A stretch of DNA of 64,000 nt, taken from the NCBI RefSeq assembly GCF_005577435.1, contig NZ_CP040396.1:509501-573500 (forward strand). Direction: 5' to 3'. Shown here piece by piece: positions 56,131 to 64,000 of this stretch. The translations under genes were made by a program, and so were the position numbers. Each line of letters begins with the position of its first letter. Within the stretch, counting starts at the first letter, position 1. This stretch comes from Paenibacillus algicola (lineage in GTDB: Bacteria > Bacillota > Bacilli > Paenibacillales > Paenibacillaceae). The notes beneath the pieces are model-generated. The model was given only the letters and a program-made list of their open reading frames with translations, searched no databases and was not told the DNA's origin.

Positions 56131-56293
56131 CGGGGTTAAACTTCATATAACAATTGAAAATAATATCATACTTTTTCTGAAAATGCAAATCTCATCTCTG
56201 CAAGTCTCTCCCTAAAAATAAACCGCTTGATTTTTTCGCCGTTTCAGCCGATATTTCTAAATATAAACAATTACAGAGAAAGTAGGCACTGGC

Positions 56294-57790
56294 ATGCAGC
56301 TGTATAAGTCCTTTCTGCGTCAGCTAATTCGAAATTATATGATTGGCTCCTTGATCGCCGTTCTGCTGGTCGGCGGTGCATTGATGACCACAACCCTTAA
56401 CGTTTCCTATATAGAAAGCTTCCGGCTGCTGAGCATTTTAGGTGGATCCTTTGTCGTAATGCTCGCGGTGGAGCTTTTTGTTTTTTTCAAGCATATTGGA
56501 ATCATTCGCAGTGCTCTGCTGCAGGAGGACGCCGCGCTGGATCAGCTGGAGGCAGCCTATCTTCGAACCCACCGGATGCCGTCGCTGGCAGTCTATCGTA
56601 TTTACGGTCCTCATCTCCTGGGCATGTCCATTCCCGCGCTGATCGCTACCGTATGGATGATTCATGCCGGGCTGCTGAGCATCCCGCTGTCCTACATCTG
56701 GATTGCGGTGCTGGGTGCGGTCATGGTCGCCAGCTGTCATGCGATGATCGAGTTTTTCCTGACGGTTGCGGCAATCCGGCCCATTGTTCGCGAGCTGCGC
56801 CGGCTCGCGCTCATTCGATATGGCGTAGACTTTTCGCTGGAAGGACATGTGTTTACCTCCATCCGCACCAAATTCCTGCTCAGTGCGATGCTGATCGGGA
56901 CTTGTCCGTTGTTCCTGTTCAGCCTGGCGGTTCGGGTGCATATGGGGCAGTTCTATGAGGAAATATCGCGAGGCTACTGGGGCTGGGCAGGCATCATTCT
57001 AATGCTCGGCGTAGGCTTCGCCTATATTGGTGCACTGCTCATGACGCAGGACGTCAACCGACCGCTGCGTCAGCTGTACAAAGCAATGGATACGGTGAAG
57101 GAGGGACGCTTCATTCAGACCTCCAATCTGTATTCGGATGAATTCTCCAGCCTGATCGCCGGCTTCAATATGATGGTTCGGGGACTGCAGCTGCGGGAGG
57201 AGCGGAACCGCAAGCTGCTGGAGAGCTATTTTGCCGCGCTGGCCGCAGCCCTGGATGCAAGAGACCCCTATACCGCAGGTCATTCGCTGAGAGTGGCTGA
57301 ATATTCCGTCATTATTGGCCAATTGGCAGGTCTGAACGCCCATAGTATTGATATTCTTCACAAAACAGCACTGCTGCATGATATCGGCAAAATCGGGCTC
57401 CGGGACAGCATCCTGCTCAAAGAAGGCCGCCTGACCGAAGAGGAGTTCTTCCAGGTGAAGACCCATCCGGCACAAGGGGAAAATATTCTGAAGCAGATCG
57501 AGCCGCCGGATGCTATGGCACCTTTTCTGGAGGGAGTGCGGTCCCATCACGAGAGATATGACGGCCACGGATATCCTGATGGGCTGCAGGGCAAGGACAT
57601 TCCGCTGTTCGGCCGGATTATTGCCGTCGCGGATGCTTATGATGCCATGACCTCCGACCGACCTTACCGGCGGGGGATGAGCCGGGCCGAGGCACTGGAC
57701 ATCCTGGAGCAAGGGCGCGGAAGTCAATGGGATCCTGATTTCGCAGGGATGTTCGTTCAGCATATGCGGCGCAATCTGGAAACAGCATAA
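56294..57790 (+). CDS. Membrane HD-GYP cyclic-di-GMP phosphodiesterase
   Basis: A 498-residue membrane protein. Six hydrophobic segments (about 15-265) lead into a HAMP domain (about 255-305; QDVNRPLRQLYKAMD) and an HD-GYP domain (about 315-495). The metal-binding HD pair (LLHDIGKIG), HHERYDGHGYPDG and the GYP motif are intact, so hydrolysis of cyclic-di-GMP is expected. The ribosome site is weak. A terminator follows immediately. It is the third cyclic-di-GMP enzyme type in this window. Confidence 0.92.
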   Translation: MQLYKSFLRQLIRNYMIGSLIAVLLVGGALMTTTLNVSYIESFRLLSILGGSFVVMLAVELFVFFKHIGIIRSALLQEDAALDQLEAAYLRTHRMPSLAVYRIYGPHLLGMSIPALIATVWMIHAGLLSIPLSYIWIAVLGAVMVASCHAMIEFFLTVAAIRPIVRELRRLALIRYGVDFSLEGHVFTSIRTKFLLSAMLIGTCPLFLFSLAVRVHMGQFYEEISRGYWGWAGIILMLGVGFAYIGALLMTQDVNRPLRQLYKAMDTVKEGRFIQTSNLYSDEFSSLIAGFNMMVRGLQLREERNRKLLESYFAALAAALDARDPYTAGHSLRVAEYSVIIGQLAGLNAHSIDILHKTALLHDIGKIGLRDSILLKEGRLTEEEFFQVKTHPAQGENILKQIEPPDAMAPFLEGVRSHHERYDGHGYPDGLQGKDIPLFGRIIAVADAYDAMTSDRPYRRGMSRAEALDILEQGRGSQWDPDFAGMFVQHMRRNLETA

Positions 57791-57803
57791 AGCATGTGGA
57801 GGG

Positions 57804-57837
57804 ACCGGACTTAGGCAGTATGCCGAAGTCCGGTTTT
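57804..57837 (+). terminator. Intrinsic terminator of HD-GYP gene
   Basis: ACCGGACTT (57804-57812) pairs with AAGTCCGGT (57826-57834), then TTTT. It overlaps the last codons of the convergent tatC gene. Confidence 0.85.
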
Positions 57838-58566
57838 GTCTGTGCGGGGCAGCTCCCGCCGATGCATCCAGCCCGCCAGAAGGACGCTTCCCTCGTAGAG
57901 AGCAATCATCGGCACGGCGACCATCAGATGGGAGATAAGGTCCGGAGGCGAGATCAGTGCGGAAATGATCACAAGCAGCAGATAGGCATAGCGCCGCATT
58001 GAATGCAGCAGTGCCGGGTTGAGCAGGCCGATCCGGGTCAGGAAGAGGACCACGGCGGGAAGCTCGAATGCCAGAGCTAGAGGCACGATGATGTTGAACA
58101 TAAAGCCGAAATAAGCAGCGACACCATACGTCTCGACAAGCTCCATCTCCGTATTCACCTTCGTCGTGAAGGCCAGGCTCATAGGGAACACGACAAAATA
58201 CGCGAAGGCCAGGCCAAGAATGAAGCAGAGAGCCGAGAAGGGAATGAACTTCAGGGCCGCCTTCTGCTCCACCGGCTGCAGTCCGTCCTTGACGAACAGC
58301 CAGAGCTGATACAGCGTGAAGGGAAGGGCTACAATGAGCGAGAGCACCAAGGCAATGCCCATATAGATGCGTAGTCCGTCCCAAGGCGAGAATACATTCC
58401 AGGTGACCTGAAAGGCGGGGGAATGCAGCTTCATAAAGGCCAGACACCCGGGAGCAGCAAGCAGCCCGGCGATCATAGCGCCCGCAAATACAACGGCCAC
58501 TGCGATGATCCTTTTGCGAAGCTCGGCAAGGTGGCTGCCAAGACTCATGGCTTGCTGTACATCCAT
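57811..58566 (-). CDS. tatC: Twin-arginine translocase subunit TatC
   Basis: A 251-residue, six-helix membrane protein that recognises twin-arginine signal peptides. Family landmarks are HLAELRKRII at the N-terminus, FSPWDGLRIYMGIALVLS, LPFTLYQLWLFVKDGL and the periplasmic-loop FAYFVVFPMSLAF. The ATG at 58566 has AAGGAG nine bases upstream; the frame extends 18 codons further without support. It lies 50 bases after a MerR-type regulator gene on the same strand, and its presumed substrate and TatA are encoded in the divergent operon. Confidence 0.95.
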   Translation of the reverse strand: MDVQQAMSLGSHLAELRKRIIAVAVVFAGAMIAGLLAAPGCLAFMKLHSPAFQVTWNVFSPWDGLRIYMGIALVLSLIVALPFTLYQLWLFVKDGLQPVEQKAALKFIPFSALCFILGLAFAYFVVFPMSLAFTTKVNTEMELVETYGVAAYFGFMFNIIVPLALAFELPAVVLFLTRIGLLNPALLHSMRRYAYLLLVIISALISPPDLISHLMVAVPMIALYEGSVLLAGWMHRRELPRTDKTGLRHTA

Positions 58567-58616
58567 ATTGATCGACTCCTTCCCTAAGGGGGCTTTGACA
58601 GGTGCTGTCTGGTGGC

Positions 58617-58862
58617 TCAAGCGGGGGCACAGCCCCGCCGGCGCGGTTTAGGTGGTTCCCGGAGCTCGACCGTATTAAATCCCTCCTGCATCTTCTGATG
58701 AATGTAGATCAGCTTGTTTACGTCCTCAAACGAGTATCTGCGGTTGCCTCCCTTCGTTCTTTCCGGAAAAATAAGCTTTCTCTGCTCATAATACCGAATT
58801 TGTCTCTCGGTAAGGCCGGTAAGCTCGCGAACGACACCTATACTCATGACTTTGTTCTCCAC
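58617..58862 (-). CDS. TnrA/GlnR-like MerR-family regulator, short C-terminus
   Basis: A protein of about 81 residues. The winged-helix half (MSIGVVRELTGLTERQIRYYEQRKL-IFPERTKGGNRRYS) matches TnrA/GlnR, the nitrogen regulators of Bacilli, very closely. TnrA (110 residues) and GlnR (about 135) have C-terminal tails that contact glutamine synthetase; here the protein ends soon after the dimer helix with a basic PKPRRRGCAPA tail, so that control may be absent or different. GTG at 58862 is favoured (GGAGG eight bases upstream); ATG at 58877 is possible. A near-consensus GlnR/TnrA box lies just upstream. Confidence 0.85.
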   Translation of the reverse strand: MENKVMSIGVVRELTGLTERQIRYYEQRKLIFPERTKGGNRRYSFEDVNKLIYIHQKMQEGFNTVELREPPKPRRRGCAPA

Positions 58863-58901
58863 AGCTGCCGCCTCCATTCTTGAACGTATAATAATCTAAC
58901 A

Positions 58902-58926
58902 TGTTAAGTTATCTGATATAACTTAA
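58902..58926. promoter_or_regulatory. GlnR/TnrA-like box and palindrome near tnrA-like gene
   Basis: TGTTA-N7-TGATA (58902-58918) matches the TGTNA-N7-TNACA box at seven of eight defined bases. It overlaps a perfect nine-base inverted repeat, TTAAGTTAT (58904-58912) and ATAACTTAA (58918-58926). Position just upstream of the regulator gene suggests autoregulation. Confidence 0.5.
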
Positions 58927-59042
58927 ATCCTCCTTTCTCATTAAGGTTTACACGTATTGAAATGATTTCCATAAGGATATGAATCTGATTCTATGTAATT
59001 ATTATCAAAAAATCAATTATTTTTCAGAAAATAAAATTAGTG

Positions 59043-59094
59043 TGTAAGGATTTCTTACATAATTTAACTCAAACCCGGAATTCTTTGCTAAGAT
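59043..59094 (+). promoter_or_regulatory. Perfect GlnR/TnrA box and promoter of amine oxidase operon
   Basis: TGTAA-GGATTTC-TTACA (59043-59059) matches the TGTNA-N7-TNACA consensus at all eight positions. An extended -10 TGCTAAGAT (59086-59094) predicts a start near 59101, placing the box centre at about -50, the position from which TnrA activates transcription in B. subtilis. The -35 region is poor, as expected for an activated promoter. Confidence 0.75.
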
Positions 59095-59133
59095 CAGCGC
59101 ATAACCTGATTTAACGGCAAAGGAGTGGGTGAC

Positions 59134-60741
59134 ATGGCAGTTCAGGATAAACCGGAGGAGATGACGCGGAGGCAATTTCTAACGGCTGTCGGCAAGGTGG
59201 GAGGCTCGGCTGCGGTATTTAGCTTAATGGGAACGATGGGGCTGCTGGCCCCACAAACGCTGAAAGCGGCTGAATATGTGCCCCCGGGCGTCAACGACTT
59301 AAAGCTTAGTGGCCGGAAAGGCCAGAAGGTTATCATTCTGGGAGCCGGTATTGCCGGACTCACCGCTGCCTATGAGCTGGGGCTGGCCGGCTATGACTGT
59401 ACTATCCTGGAGGCGAAGGAGTTTGCAGGAGGACGGTGCTGGACGGTTCGTAAAGGGACCTCGGTGGCGGAGATCGGCACCGTACGGCAGACCGCGCGCT
59501 TTGATCAAGGGCTTTACTTCAACGCGGGTCCAATGAGGATTCCTCAATTTCATGTTACGATGGACTATTGCCGTAAATTCGGAATTGCCGTGGAGCCGTT
59601 TAACAATGTAAACGAAAGCGGGTTCTACTACAACGAGAATGTGGGGGCCTTGTCCAACCGCCGGGTGCCGAAGAGAGCAGCCAAAGCCGACGTGCGCGGC
59701 TATACGGCGGAAATGCTCGCCAAAGCAGTCCATCAGAACCGGCTCGACCTGCCGCTTACCGCCGAGGAGAAAAGCAAGCTGGTTGACTATTTGCGGGCAG
59801 AGGGGGATCTGAGTCCGGATCTGTTCTACAAGGGCTCTTCACGCGGAGGCTACAAAGAGGAGCCGGGCGGGGCCTTGGACGGCGGGGTGCGCCGGGACCC
59901 TTTTGATCTGAAATCGATTATTGATTCCGGCTTCGGCAGGTATTTCAGCAATGAGTACAGCTATGACCAGCAGATGATGATGTTCCATCCTGTTGGCGGT
60001 ATGGACAAAATCGTGGATGCCTTCGTTAAAAGAGTCGGGAATAATATCATCCGCTACCGCACGGAGGTTAAAAGAATCTCGCAATCAGAGGATGGCGTTA
60101 AGATCGTGTATAGCAGCCCTGGCAGCGGAGGGGAGAAGGAGATCACCGGCGATTACTGTATTTGTACGATTCCGCTGAGTGTGCTGAAGCATATACCGGC
60201 TGATTTTTCCCCGGAGATGTCGAAGGCGATTGCCAGCACGAATTACGCTTCTGCTGGAAAGATTGGACTCCAGTTTCAACGGCGCTTCTGGGAAGAGGAC
60301 GACCAGCTTTATGGAGGGAACTCGCTCACGAACATGGACATCACCCAAATCTATTATCCGCCGAACGATTATTTTTCCAAAAAAGGGGTGGTGCTGGGCT
60401 ACTATGCCTTTGGCGGCAACGCCGATAAGCTGGGCCGGATGTCATTCTTGGAGAGAGAGCGCCACGCGCTTGCCCAAGGCGGTAAAATTCATCCCCAGTA
60501 TGCCAAGGAGTTCGAGTCATCCTTCTCGATTGATTGGAAAAAAACAAAATTCCAGGAAGGCGGATGGGCCTCATACAGTGCCAATGACCGCAAATCCTTT
60601 TACCCGATCTTATGCAAGCCGGATCGCCGCATCTATCTTGCCGGAGAGCATCTCAGCTATATGACAGGCTGGCAGTCCGGAGCGATCGAATCCGCCCAGA
60701 TTGTCGTCAAGGAGCTGCATGAGCGGGTGATGAAGGCTTAA
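59134..60741 (+). CDS. Tat-exported flavin amine oxidase
   Basis: A 535-residue flavin monoamine oxidase-family enzyme. The N-terminus has a twin-arginine signal (MTRRQFLTAVGKVGGSAA then a hydrophobic stretch and an Ala-rich end near LKAAEY). FAD-binding segments are IILGAGIAGLTAAYEL, EAKEFAGGRC and, at the C-terminus, IYLAGEHLSYMTGWQSGAIES. It probably oxidises a primary amine or L-amino acid outside the membrane to an imine plus hydrogen peroxide. The ATG at 59134 has AAGGAG eight bases upstream. A secreted RidA and TatA follow in the same direction; TatC and a TnrA-like regulator are divergent. Confidence 0.9.
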   Translation: MAVQDKPEEMTRRQFLTAVGKVGGSAAVFSLMGTMGLLAPQTLKAAEYVPPGVNDLKLSGRKGQKVIILGAGIAGLTAAYELGLAGYDCTILEAKEFAGGRCWTVRKGTSVAEIGTVRQTARFDQGLYFNAGPMRIPQFHVTMDYCRKFGIAVEPFNNVNESGFYYNENVGALSNRRVPKRAAKADVRGYTAEMLAKAVHQNRLDLPLTAEEKSKLVDYLRAEGDLSPDLFYKGSSRGGYKEEPGGALDGGVRRDPFDLKSIIDSGFGRYFSNEYSYDQQMMMFHPVGGMDKIVDAFVKRVGNNIIRYRTEVKRISQSEDGVKIVYSSPGSGGEKEITGDYCICTIPLSVLKHIPADFSPEMSKAIASTNYASAGKIGLQFQRRFWEEDDQLYGGNSLTNMDITQIYYPPNDYFSKKGVVLGYYAFGGNADKLGRMSFLERERHALAQGGKIHPQYAKEFESSFSIDWKKTKFQEGGWASYSANDRKSFYPILCKPDRRIYLAGEHLSYMTGWQSGAIESAQIVVKELHERVMKA

Positions 60742-60817
60742 CGTGAGCCTCGGAAGCTTTCGGATTTACTGTGACTAATGTATAGAATCAGATCCTGGAA
60801 TAGAGAGGAAGATTGTG

Positions 60818-61387
60818 ATGAAAACAAAAATGAAGCTGGATCAAAAGCTGAAGTATGCAGCGGCCATGGCCCTGCTCTTCAGCCTCGCAGGAGCCACGGT
60901 GTATGCCGCCGATAAACCAGCCGAGACTCCGGTCATTCAGGCCATTAAGGTTTCGGCAGGTCCCGGATTTTATGGAAGTCCCTCCTCATCCATTTCCAGT
61001 GGTGTGATCGTGCCGCAAGGCTACTCTACGCTGTATACCAGCGGCACCGTGCCGCCGCTGCTGAACAAGGAAGGAAAGACGGTATATGAGCGCTACGGAG
61101 ATACAAAGACTCAGGGAATCGGGGTATTGAAGGCCATTGAGAAGCAGCTGCAGGAGCAGGGGCTGGGCATGAAGGATGTGGTATATCTGCGGGTATACAT
61201 TACGCCGGATGCTGCGAAGGACGATGCGTTTGATTACAAGGGCTGGTTTGATGCCTATGCCGAGTTCTTTAACACCGAGTCCAATCCGGTGAAGCCTGCC
61301 CGCTCAACCGTGGGTGTAGCCAGTCTGGTCAGTCCGGATTGGCTGATCGAAATCGAAGCCGTCGCTGTGTATCCCAAAGTCAGGTGA
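60818..61387 (+). CDS. Secreted RidA-family enamine/imine deaminase
   Basis: A 189-residue protein. An N-terminal signal peptide (AAAMALLFSLAGATVYAA) precedes a RidA/YjgF domain. The catalytic arginine is present in KPARSTVGVASL, and the segment GIGVLKAIEKQLQEQGLGMKD is typical of the family. Cytosolic RidA hydrolyses reactive imines formed by PLP enzymes or amino-acid oxidases; export of the domain beside a secreted amine oxidase suggests that it clears imines outside the cell. The GAGGAA site favours ATG 60818. Confidence 0.88.
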   Translation: MKTKMKLDQKLKYAAAMALLFSLAGATVYAADKPAETPVIQAIKVSAGPGFYGSPSSSISSGVIVPQGYSTLYTSGTVPPLLNKEGKTVYERYGDTKTQGIGVLKAIEKQLQEQGLGMKDVVYLRVYITPDAAKDDAFDYKGWFDAYAEFFNTESNPVKPARSTVGVASLVSPDWLIEIEAVAVYPKVR

Positions 61388-61502
61388 CTGGAGTTGATCG
61401 TCACAGGTAAGGCTTGTGTTACGGCTTCCGGTCGCAAGCGGGGTCATTGCGAAGTACAGCACGGATGACGATTCATAACTATATATGAAGGGAAGTGGGA
61501 TT

Positions 61503-61703
61503 ATGTTTCAAAATGTTGGCTTTGCCGGCGTGATGATGGTGCTGATTGTGGTGCTAATTCTGTTCGGTCCGTCGAAGCTGCCGGAGCTGGGAAGAGCCGT
61601 GGGCCGGACCTTGTTTGAATTCAAATCCTCGGCCCGGGAGCTGGTCGGCGATGACCGTAAGGAAGAAGAGGAAAAGAGCGGGCTGCTGAAATCCAAGGAC
61701 TGA
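61503..61703 (+). CDS. tatA: Twin-arginine translocase subunit TatA
   Basis: A 66-residue protein with one N-terminal membrane helix (AGVMMVLIVVLILFGPSKLPELG), the conserved FGPSKLPELGRAVG hinge and a charged amphipathic tail. It forms the pore with TatC. The start at 61503 is favoured by homology; an in-frame ATG six codons earlier is possible. It closes the amine oxidase operon, about 115 bases after the RidA gene. Confidence 0.95.
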   Translation: MFQNVGFAGVMMVLIVVLILFGPSKLPELGRAVGRTLFEFKSSARELVGDDRKEEEEKSGLLKSKD

Positions 61704-61748
61704 ATGTTGACGGACTTTGCGCCGTGCAGGAGATCCAATTATCCAACC

Positions 61749-61773
61749 GACCCGGCCTTTGGCCGGGTCTTTG
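61749..61773 (+). terminator. Intrinsic terminator after tatA
   Basis: GACCCGGCC (61749-61757) pairs with GGCCGGGTC (61761-61769), followed by TTTG. Confidence 0.85.
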
Positions 61774-61890
61774 TCCTGCATTTTCCTTGTTGTTATATGC
61801 TGTCGAAAAAGGGTTGGGTTTTGTTCCATTTTTTGTGTCTTGATTAGTGAATATGGGTATTAAGGAGGAGAAAGGAGGTGAAAACGTGAA

Positions 61891-63336
61891 ATGAACAACC
61901 GCGTATGGCCTTTCGTTCTTGGCAGCTTTATCCTGCTGTTCACGCTTCAAGCCGGAAGTGACGCCTATGCAGAAGAGTTAAAGCCTGCTGCTGAAGTTAA
62001 GGGCCAGGCTGGTCATATGCTGTCGTTGCAGCGGGGGCTGAGCGGTCTCAAGGATTCGGTGTCCGGCGTCAGTGATTCGGTAAAGAAGACGTTATCCGAT
62101 GCCCGTAATACGGTAGAGGATCCAGGAGATGCCCTGAAGCAGACGGTGAAGGAAACGGCTTCAGGCGTGGAGCGGACAGTGGAAGAGGCGGTGCAGGGCT
62201 TGGGAGAGACACTGGAGCCCGCAGCGGAACTGGCTGAAAGCACATTGAGAAATGGTGCAGGCACGGCTTCAGAAGCTGTTCGGCATACCGGAGAGACGGT
62301 GCAGAAGGTACTGGAATCGGCTTATGAGCCGGAGGTGGTCGTAACAGAAACCGTGAAGGCAGCAGGCAAGACGGTCCGCGAGACGGGCAAGATGCTGTCA
62401 GGCACGGTGCGAAACGGCGTAGCTGCGGTGAAGGAAACCGGTAAGGGTGCGGCAAACACCGTGGAAGAGACGGCAGAGAATGTGCTCCGTGAAACGGATA
62501 AGTTGTTGAGTCAGGTGAAGGAGACGTCAAAGACGCTGATACCGGTGAAGCCGGCACAGCCATCGAAGCCGCCAGCTCCAGTGAAGCCGCCGGAGGCGCC
62601 GGAAGAGCCCGAGCAGGAGCTTCCACAAATTCCGGAAGATGCATCACAGCCGGAGCGGCCGATTTTTACACAGCCTGATCCGGCACCTAGTGATGTCCGC
62701 GCAGATCGTGAGCATTCGGAGGATAAAGTAAGGCTTGGGCTAAATCCCCCGGAGCCTGTCGCAGTGACCGGTAAAGAGCGGGAAGCATCCTCACGAGTGA
62801 CAGAGAAGGAAGAAGACCGACCGCGGGAGAGCACACCTGACACATCGGAGAAGGATGAGCTGCAGGAGGCTGAAGAGAACAGCGTTGATGCTGCAGCAGC
62901 TTTCCAAATCGGAGCTGCAGACGCATTCGCTCCGAAGCAGCGACAGCAAGAGCCGCAGGAGGTACCTCAGGTCTTGGGAATGACAGAAGCGACGCAGGAC
63001 AATGCGGGACCCCGTGTTGATTCGGGAGTATTCTTGGAGCAGGCAAGAGGGAATGCTGAAGTTATTTTTGATAACGCTTTCTTTTACAAAATATACAGTA
63101 CGCCGCTGTTGTATGCCCAGAACGCCCAGTCCACCGGTACAGCCGGGATCGGATCAACAGGAATCTGGCTCTTATCTTTTCTGACGGATGGAAGCCCGGT
63201 TTCGAGTCCGGAATCATCCCCGTCTGCATGGCCCGGCTCGCTGTATGCGCTGAATAGTCAGTGGATAGCTGAGCCTGCAGGACTTCCGCCACAGCGCTCT
63301 CCTTATTTTGCAGAGGATTACACAAACTCAAAATAA
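61891..63336 (+). CDS. Secreted LEA-like amphipathic-helix repeat protein
   Basis: A 481-residue exported protein with a signal peptide (WPFVLGSFILLFTLQAG, cleavage near AYAEE). Residues about 45-220 are a run of 11-residue amphipathic repeats (for example KQTVKETASGVERTVEEAV) like those of LEA or apolipoprotein-type helices. A Pro/Glu-rich linker (about 220-340) and an unfamiliar C-terminal region follow. There is no LPXTG or SLH motif. AAAGGAGGTG lies about 11 bases upstream. The next secreted-protein gene begins six bases after its stop. The function is unknown; a membrane- or wall-associated structural role is a guess. Confidence 0.75.
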   Translation: MNNRVWPFVLGSFILLFTLQAGSDAYAEELKPAAEVKGQAGHMLSLQRGLSGLKDSVSGVSDSVKKTLSDARNTVEDPGDALKQTVKETASGVERTVEEAVQGLGETLEPAAELAESTLRNGAGTASEAVRHTGETVQKVLESAYEPEVVVTETVKAAGKTVRETGKMLSGTVRNGVAAVKETGKGAANTVEETAENVLRETDKLLSQVKETSKTLIPVKPAQPSKPPAPVKPPEAPEEPEQELPQIPEDASQPERPIFTQPDPAPSDVRADREHSEDKVRLGLNPPEPVAVTGKEREASSRVTEKEEDRPRESTPDTSEKDELQEAEENSVDAAAAFQIGAADAFAPKQRQQEPQEVPQVLGMTEATQDNAGPRVDSGVFLEQARGNAEVIFDNAFFYKIYSTPLLYAQNAQSTGTAGIGSTGIWLLSFLTDGSPVSSPESSPSAWPGSLYALNSQWIAEPAGLPPQRSPYFAEDYTNSK

Positions 63337-63342
63337 GGAGAG

Positions 63343-64000
63343 ATGAATATGAAATGGACAAATAAATGGGTTATGGCTGCGGCAGTGAGTGTTCCGGTGT
63401 TGTTTGCTGCCACGGTTGGCGGTGCTTCTGTGGAGGCTGCAGCGGAAAGGAATGCTAACGAGTCAAGCTCGCGCGCGCTGCTCGAAATCCGGCTGGATAA
63501 GCTCCCGCTGGTCGAGAAGGTGCATGTGGGAGTGCTGGAGCATAAGCATGGGGAGAAGGACAGCCATCATGAAGGAGGCCACAGCGAAGAGGGTACTGAT
63601 CACGAAAGCACCGAGGAGGAAAATGCCGATCCAGGAAGCAATAATGAGCAGTATGGAGATCAAGGAAACATGGATGAGCAAGATGCTGATCCCGAGGTGA
63701 GCGAAAGTCAGAAGCGGGAGAAGCGTGCCCTGGTGGACCTGGATCTCAAGGACAGTGTGCTGGGCGAACGTGCGCATGTGGGTGTGCTGGAGCATGAGCA
63801 TGAGGTGAAGGACAGCCAGCGTGAAGGAGTTCAGGGCGACGATGCTAATCCCGAGGTGAGCGAAAGTCAGAAGCGGGAGAAGCGTGCACTGGTAGACCTG
63901 GATCTCAAGGAAAGCGTGCTGGGCGACCGTCTGCATGTGGGTGTGCTGGAGCATGAGCATGAGGTGAAGGGCAGCCAGCGTGAAGGAGTTCAGGGCGACG
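63343..64000 (+). CDS. Secreted repeat protein, cut by window end
   Basis: An open frame runs from ATG 63343 (AAGGAGAG upstream) to the window edge without a stop, at least 219 residues. A signal peptide (WVMAAAVSVPVLFAATVGG) is followed by one diverged and two near-identical copies of a 53-residue unit (KREKRALVDLDLK... HVGVLEHEHEVK...). The period is 159 bases at DNA level. The sequence is acidic and His-rich in HEHE and HKH motifs, suggesting metal binding. The preceding secreted-protein gene is six bases away, so they form an operon. I do not recognise a family. Confidence 0.75.
   Translation, partial: MNMKWTNKWVMAAAVSVPVLFAATVGGASVEAAAERNANESSSRALLEIRLDKLPLVEKVHVGVLEHKHGEKDSHHEGGHSEEGTDHESTEEENADPGSNNEQYGDQGNMDEQDADPEVSESQKREKRALVDLDLKDSVLGERAHVGVLEHEHEVKDSQREGVQGDDANPEVSESQKREKRALVDLDLKESVLGDRLHVGVLEHEHEVKGSQREGVQGD

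Noticed and set aside
56999-58630. 543-codon minus-strand frame across the HD-GYP and tatC region
   Set aside because: It runs out of frame through tatC and antisense to the HD-GYP gene, both of which have intact motifs.

Overview
The window reads as chromosomal DNA of a Paenibacillus-like, spore-forming Bacillota. The evidence is moderate-to-high GC, strong AGGAGG-type ribosome sites with frequent TTG and GTG starts, BcrAB/LanFEG-type transport genes, CcdC, DUF2642 and CstR-type genes, GlnR/TnrA boxes, and many two-component and cyclic-di-GMP proteins. No rRNA, tRNA, CRISPR array, phage or insertion sequence was recognised.

Layout. 1-3222: the end of a sensor kinase and a three-gene ABC exporter of antimicrobial-immunity type. 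3338-8833: a GH36 alpha-galactosidase and a convergent GH13 neopullulanase, separated by 27 copies of a 51-bp tandem repeat. 9128-17559: a signalling run with a very large hybrid kinase whose internal relay is decayed, a REC-SARP regulator, a membrane chemoreceptor-like protein and an MHYT-PAS-GGDEF-EAL protein. 17778-20814: a sulfur-stress locus (CstR-type repressor, two TusA-like proteins, a DsrE-like protein and a rhodanese-persulfide dioxygenase) with four copies of one palindromic operator. 20943-35579: housekeeping and accessory genes, including an MDR reductase, a MASE4-GGDEF cyclase, CcdC, an ECF sigma/anti-sigma pair, a lactonase and NAD(P)H-hydrate repair. 36234-38510: an FMN reductase, a P-loop kinase and a frameshifted AAA ATPase.

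38681-43091: class I ribonucleotide reductase on the minus strand (nrdA then nrdB), split by an 88-bp tandem repeat. Its leader carries two NrdR boxes in the promoter, a cobalamin-riboswitch-like core and an intrinsic terminator. 43340-46010: intergenic repeats, a thiamine-binding YqgV-like protein and a cell-wall amidase. 46265-51810: a CheB-CheR-PAS-kinase fusion, with a cobalamin-binding sensor and a PAS-like protein on the other strand. 51935-55725: a DUF2642 protein and a protein built from about 92 consecutive decapeptides.

56294-61703: an HD-GYP protein, then two divergent gene sets: a TnrA-like regulator with tatC, and a Tat-signal flavin amine oxidase with a secreted RidA and tatA. 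A perfect GlnR/TnrA box sits about 50 bp upstream of the predicted amine oxidase start site. I infer a nitrogen-controlled module for extracytoplasmic amine oxidation; this is the best candidate for an undescribed system here. 61891-64000: two secreted repeat proteins, the last cut by the window edge.
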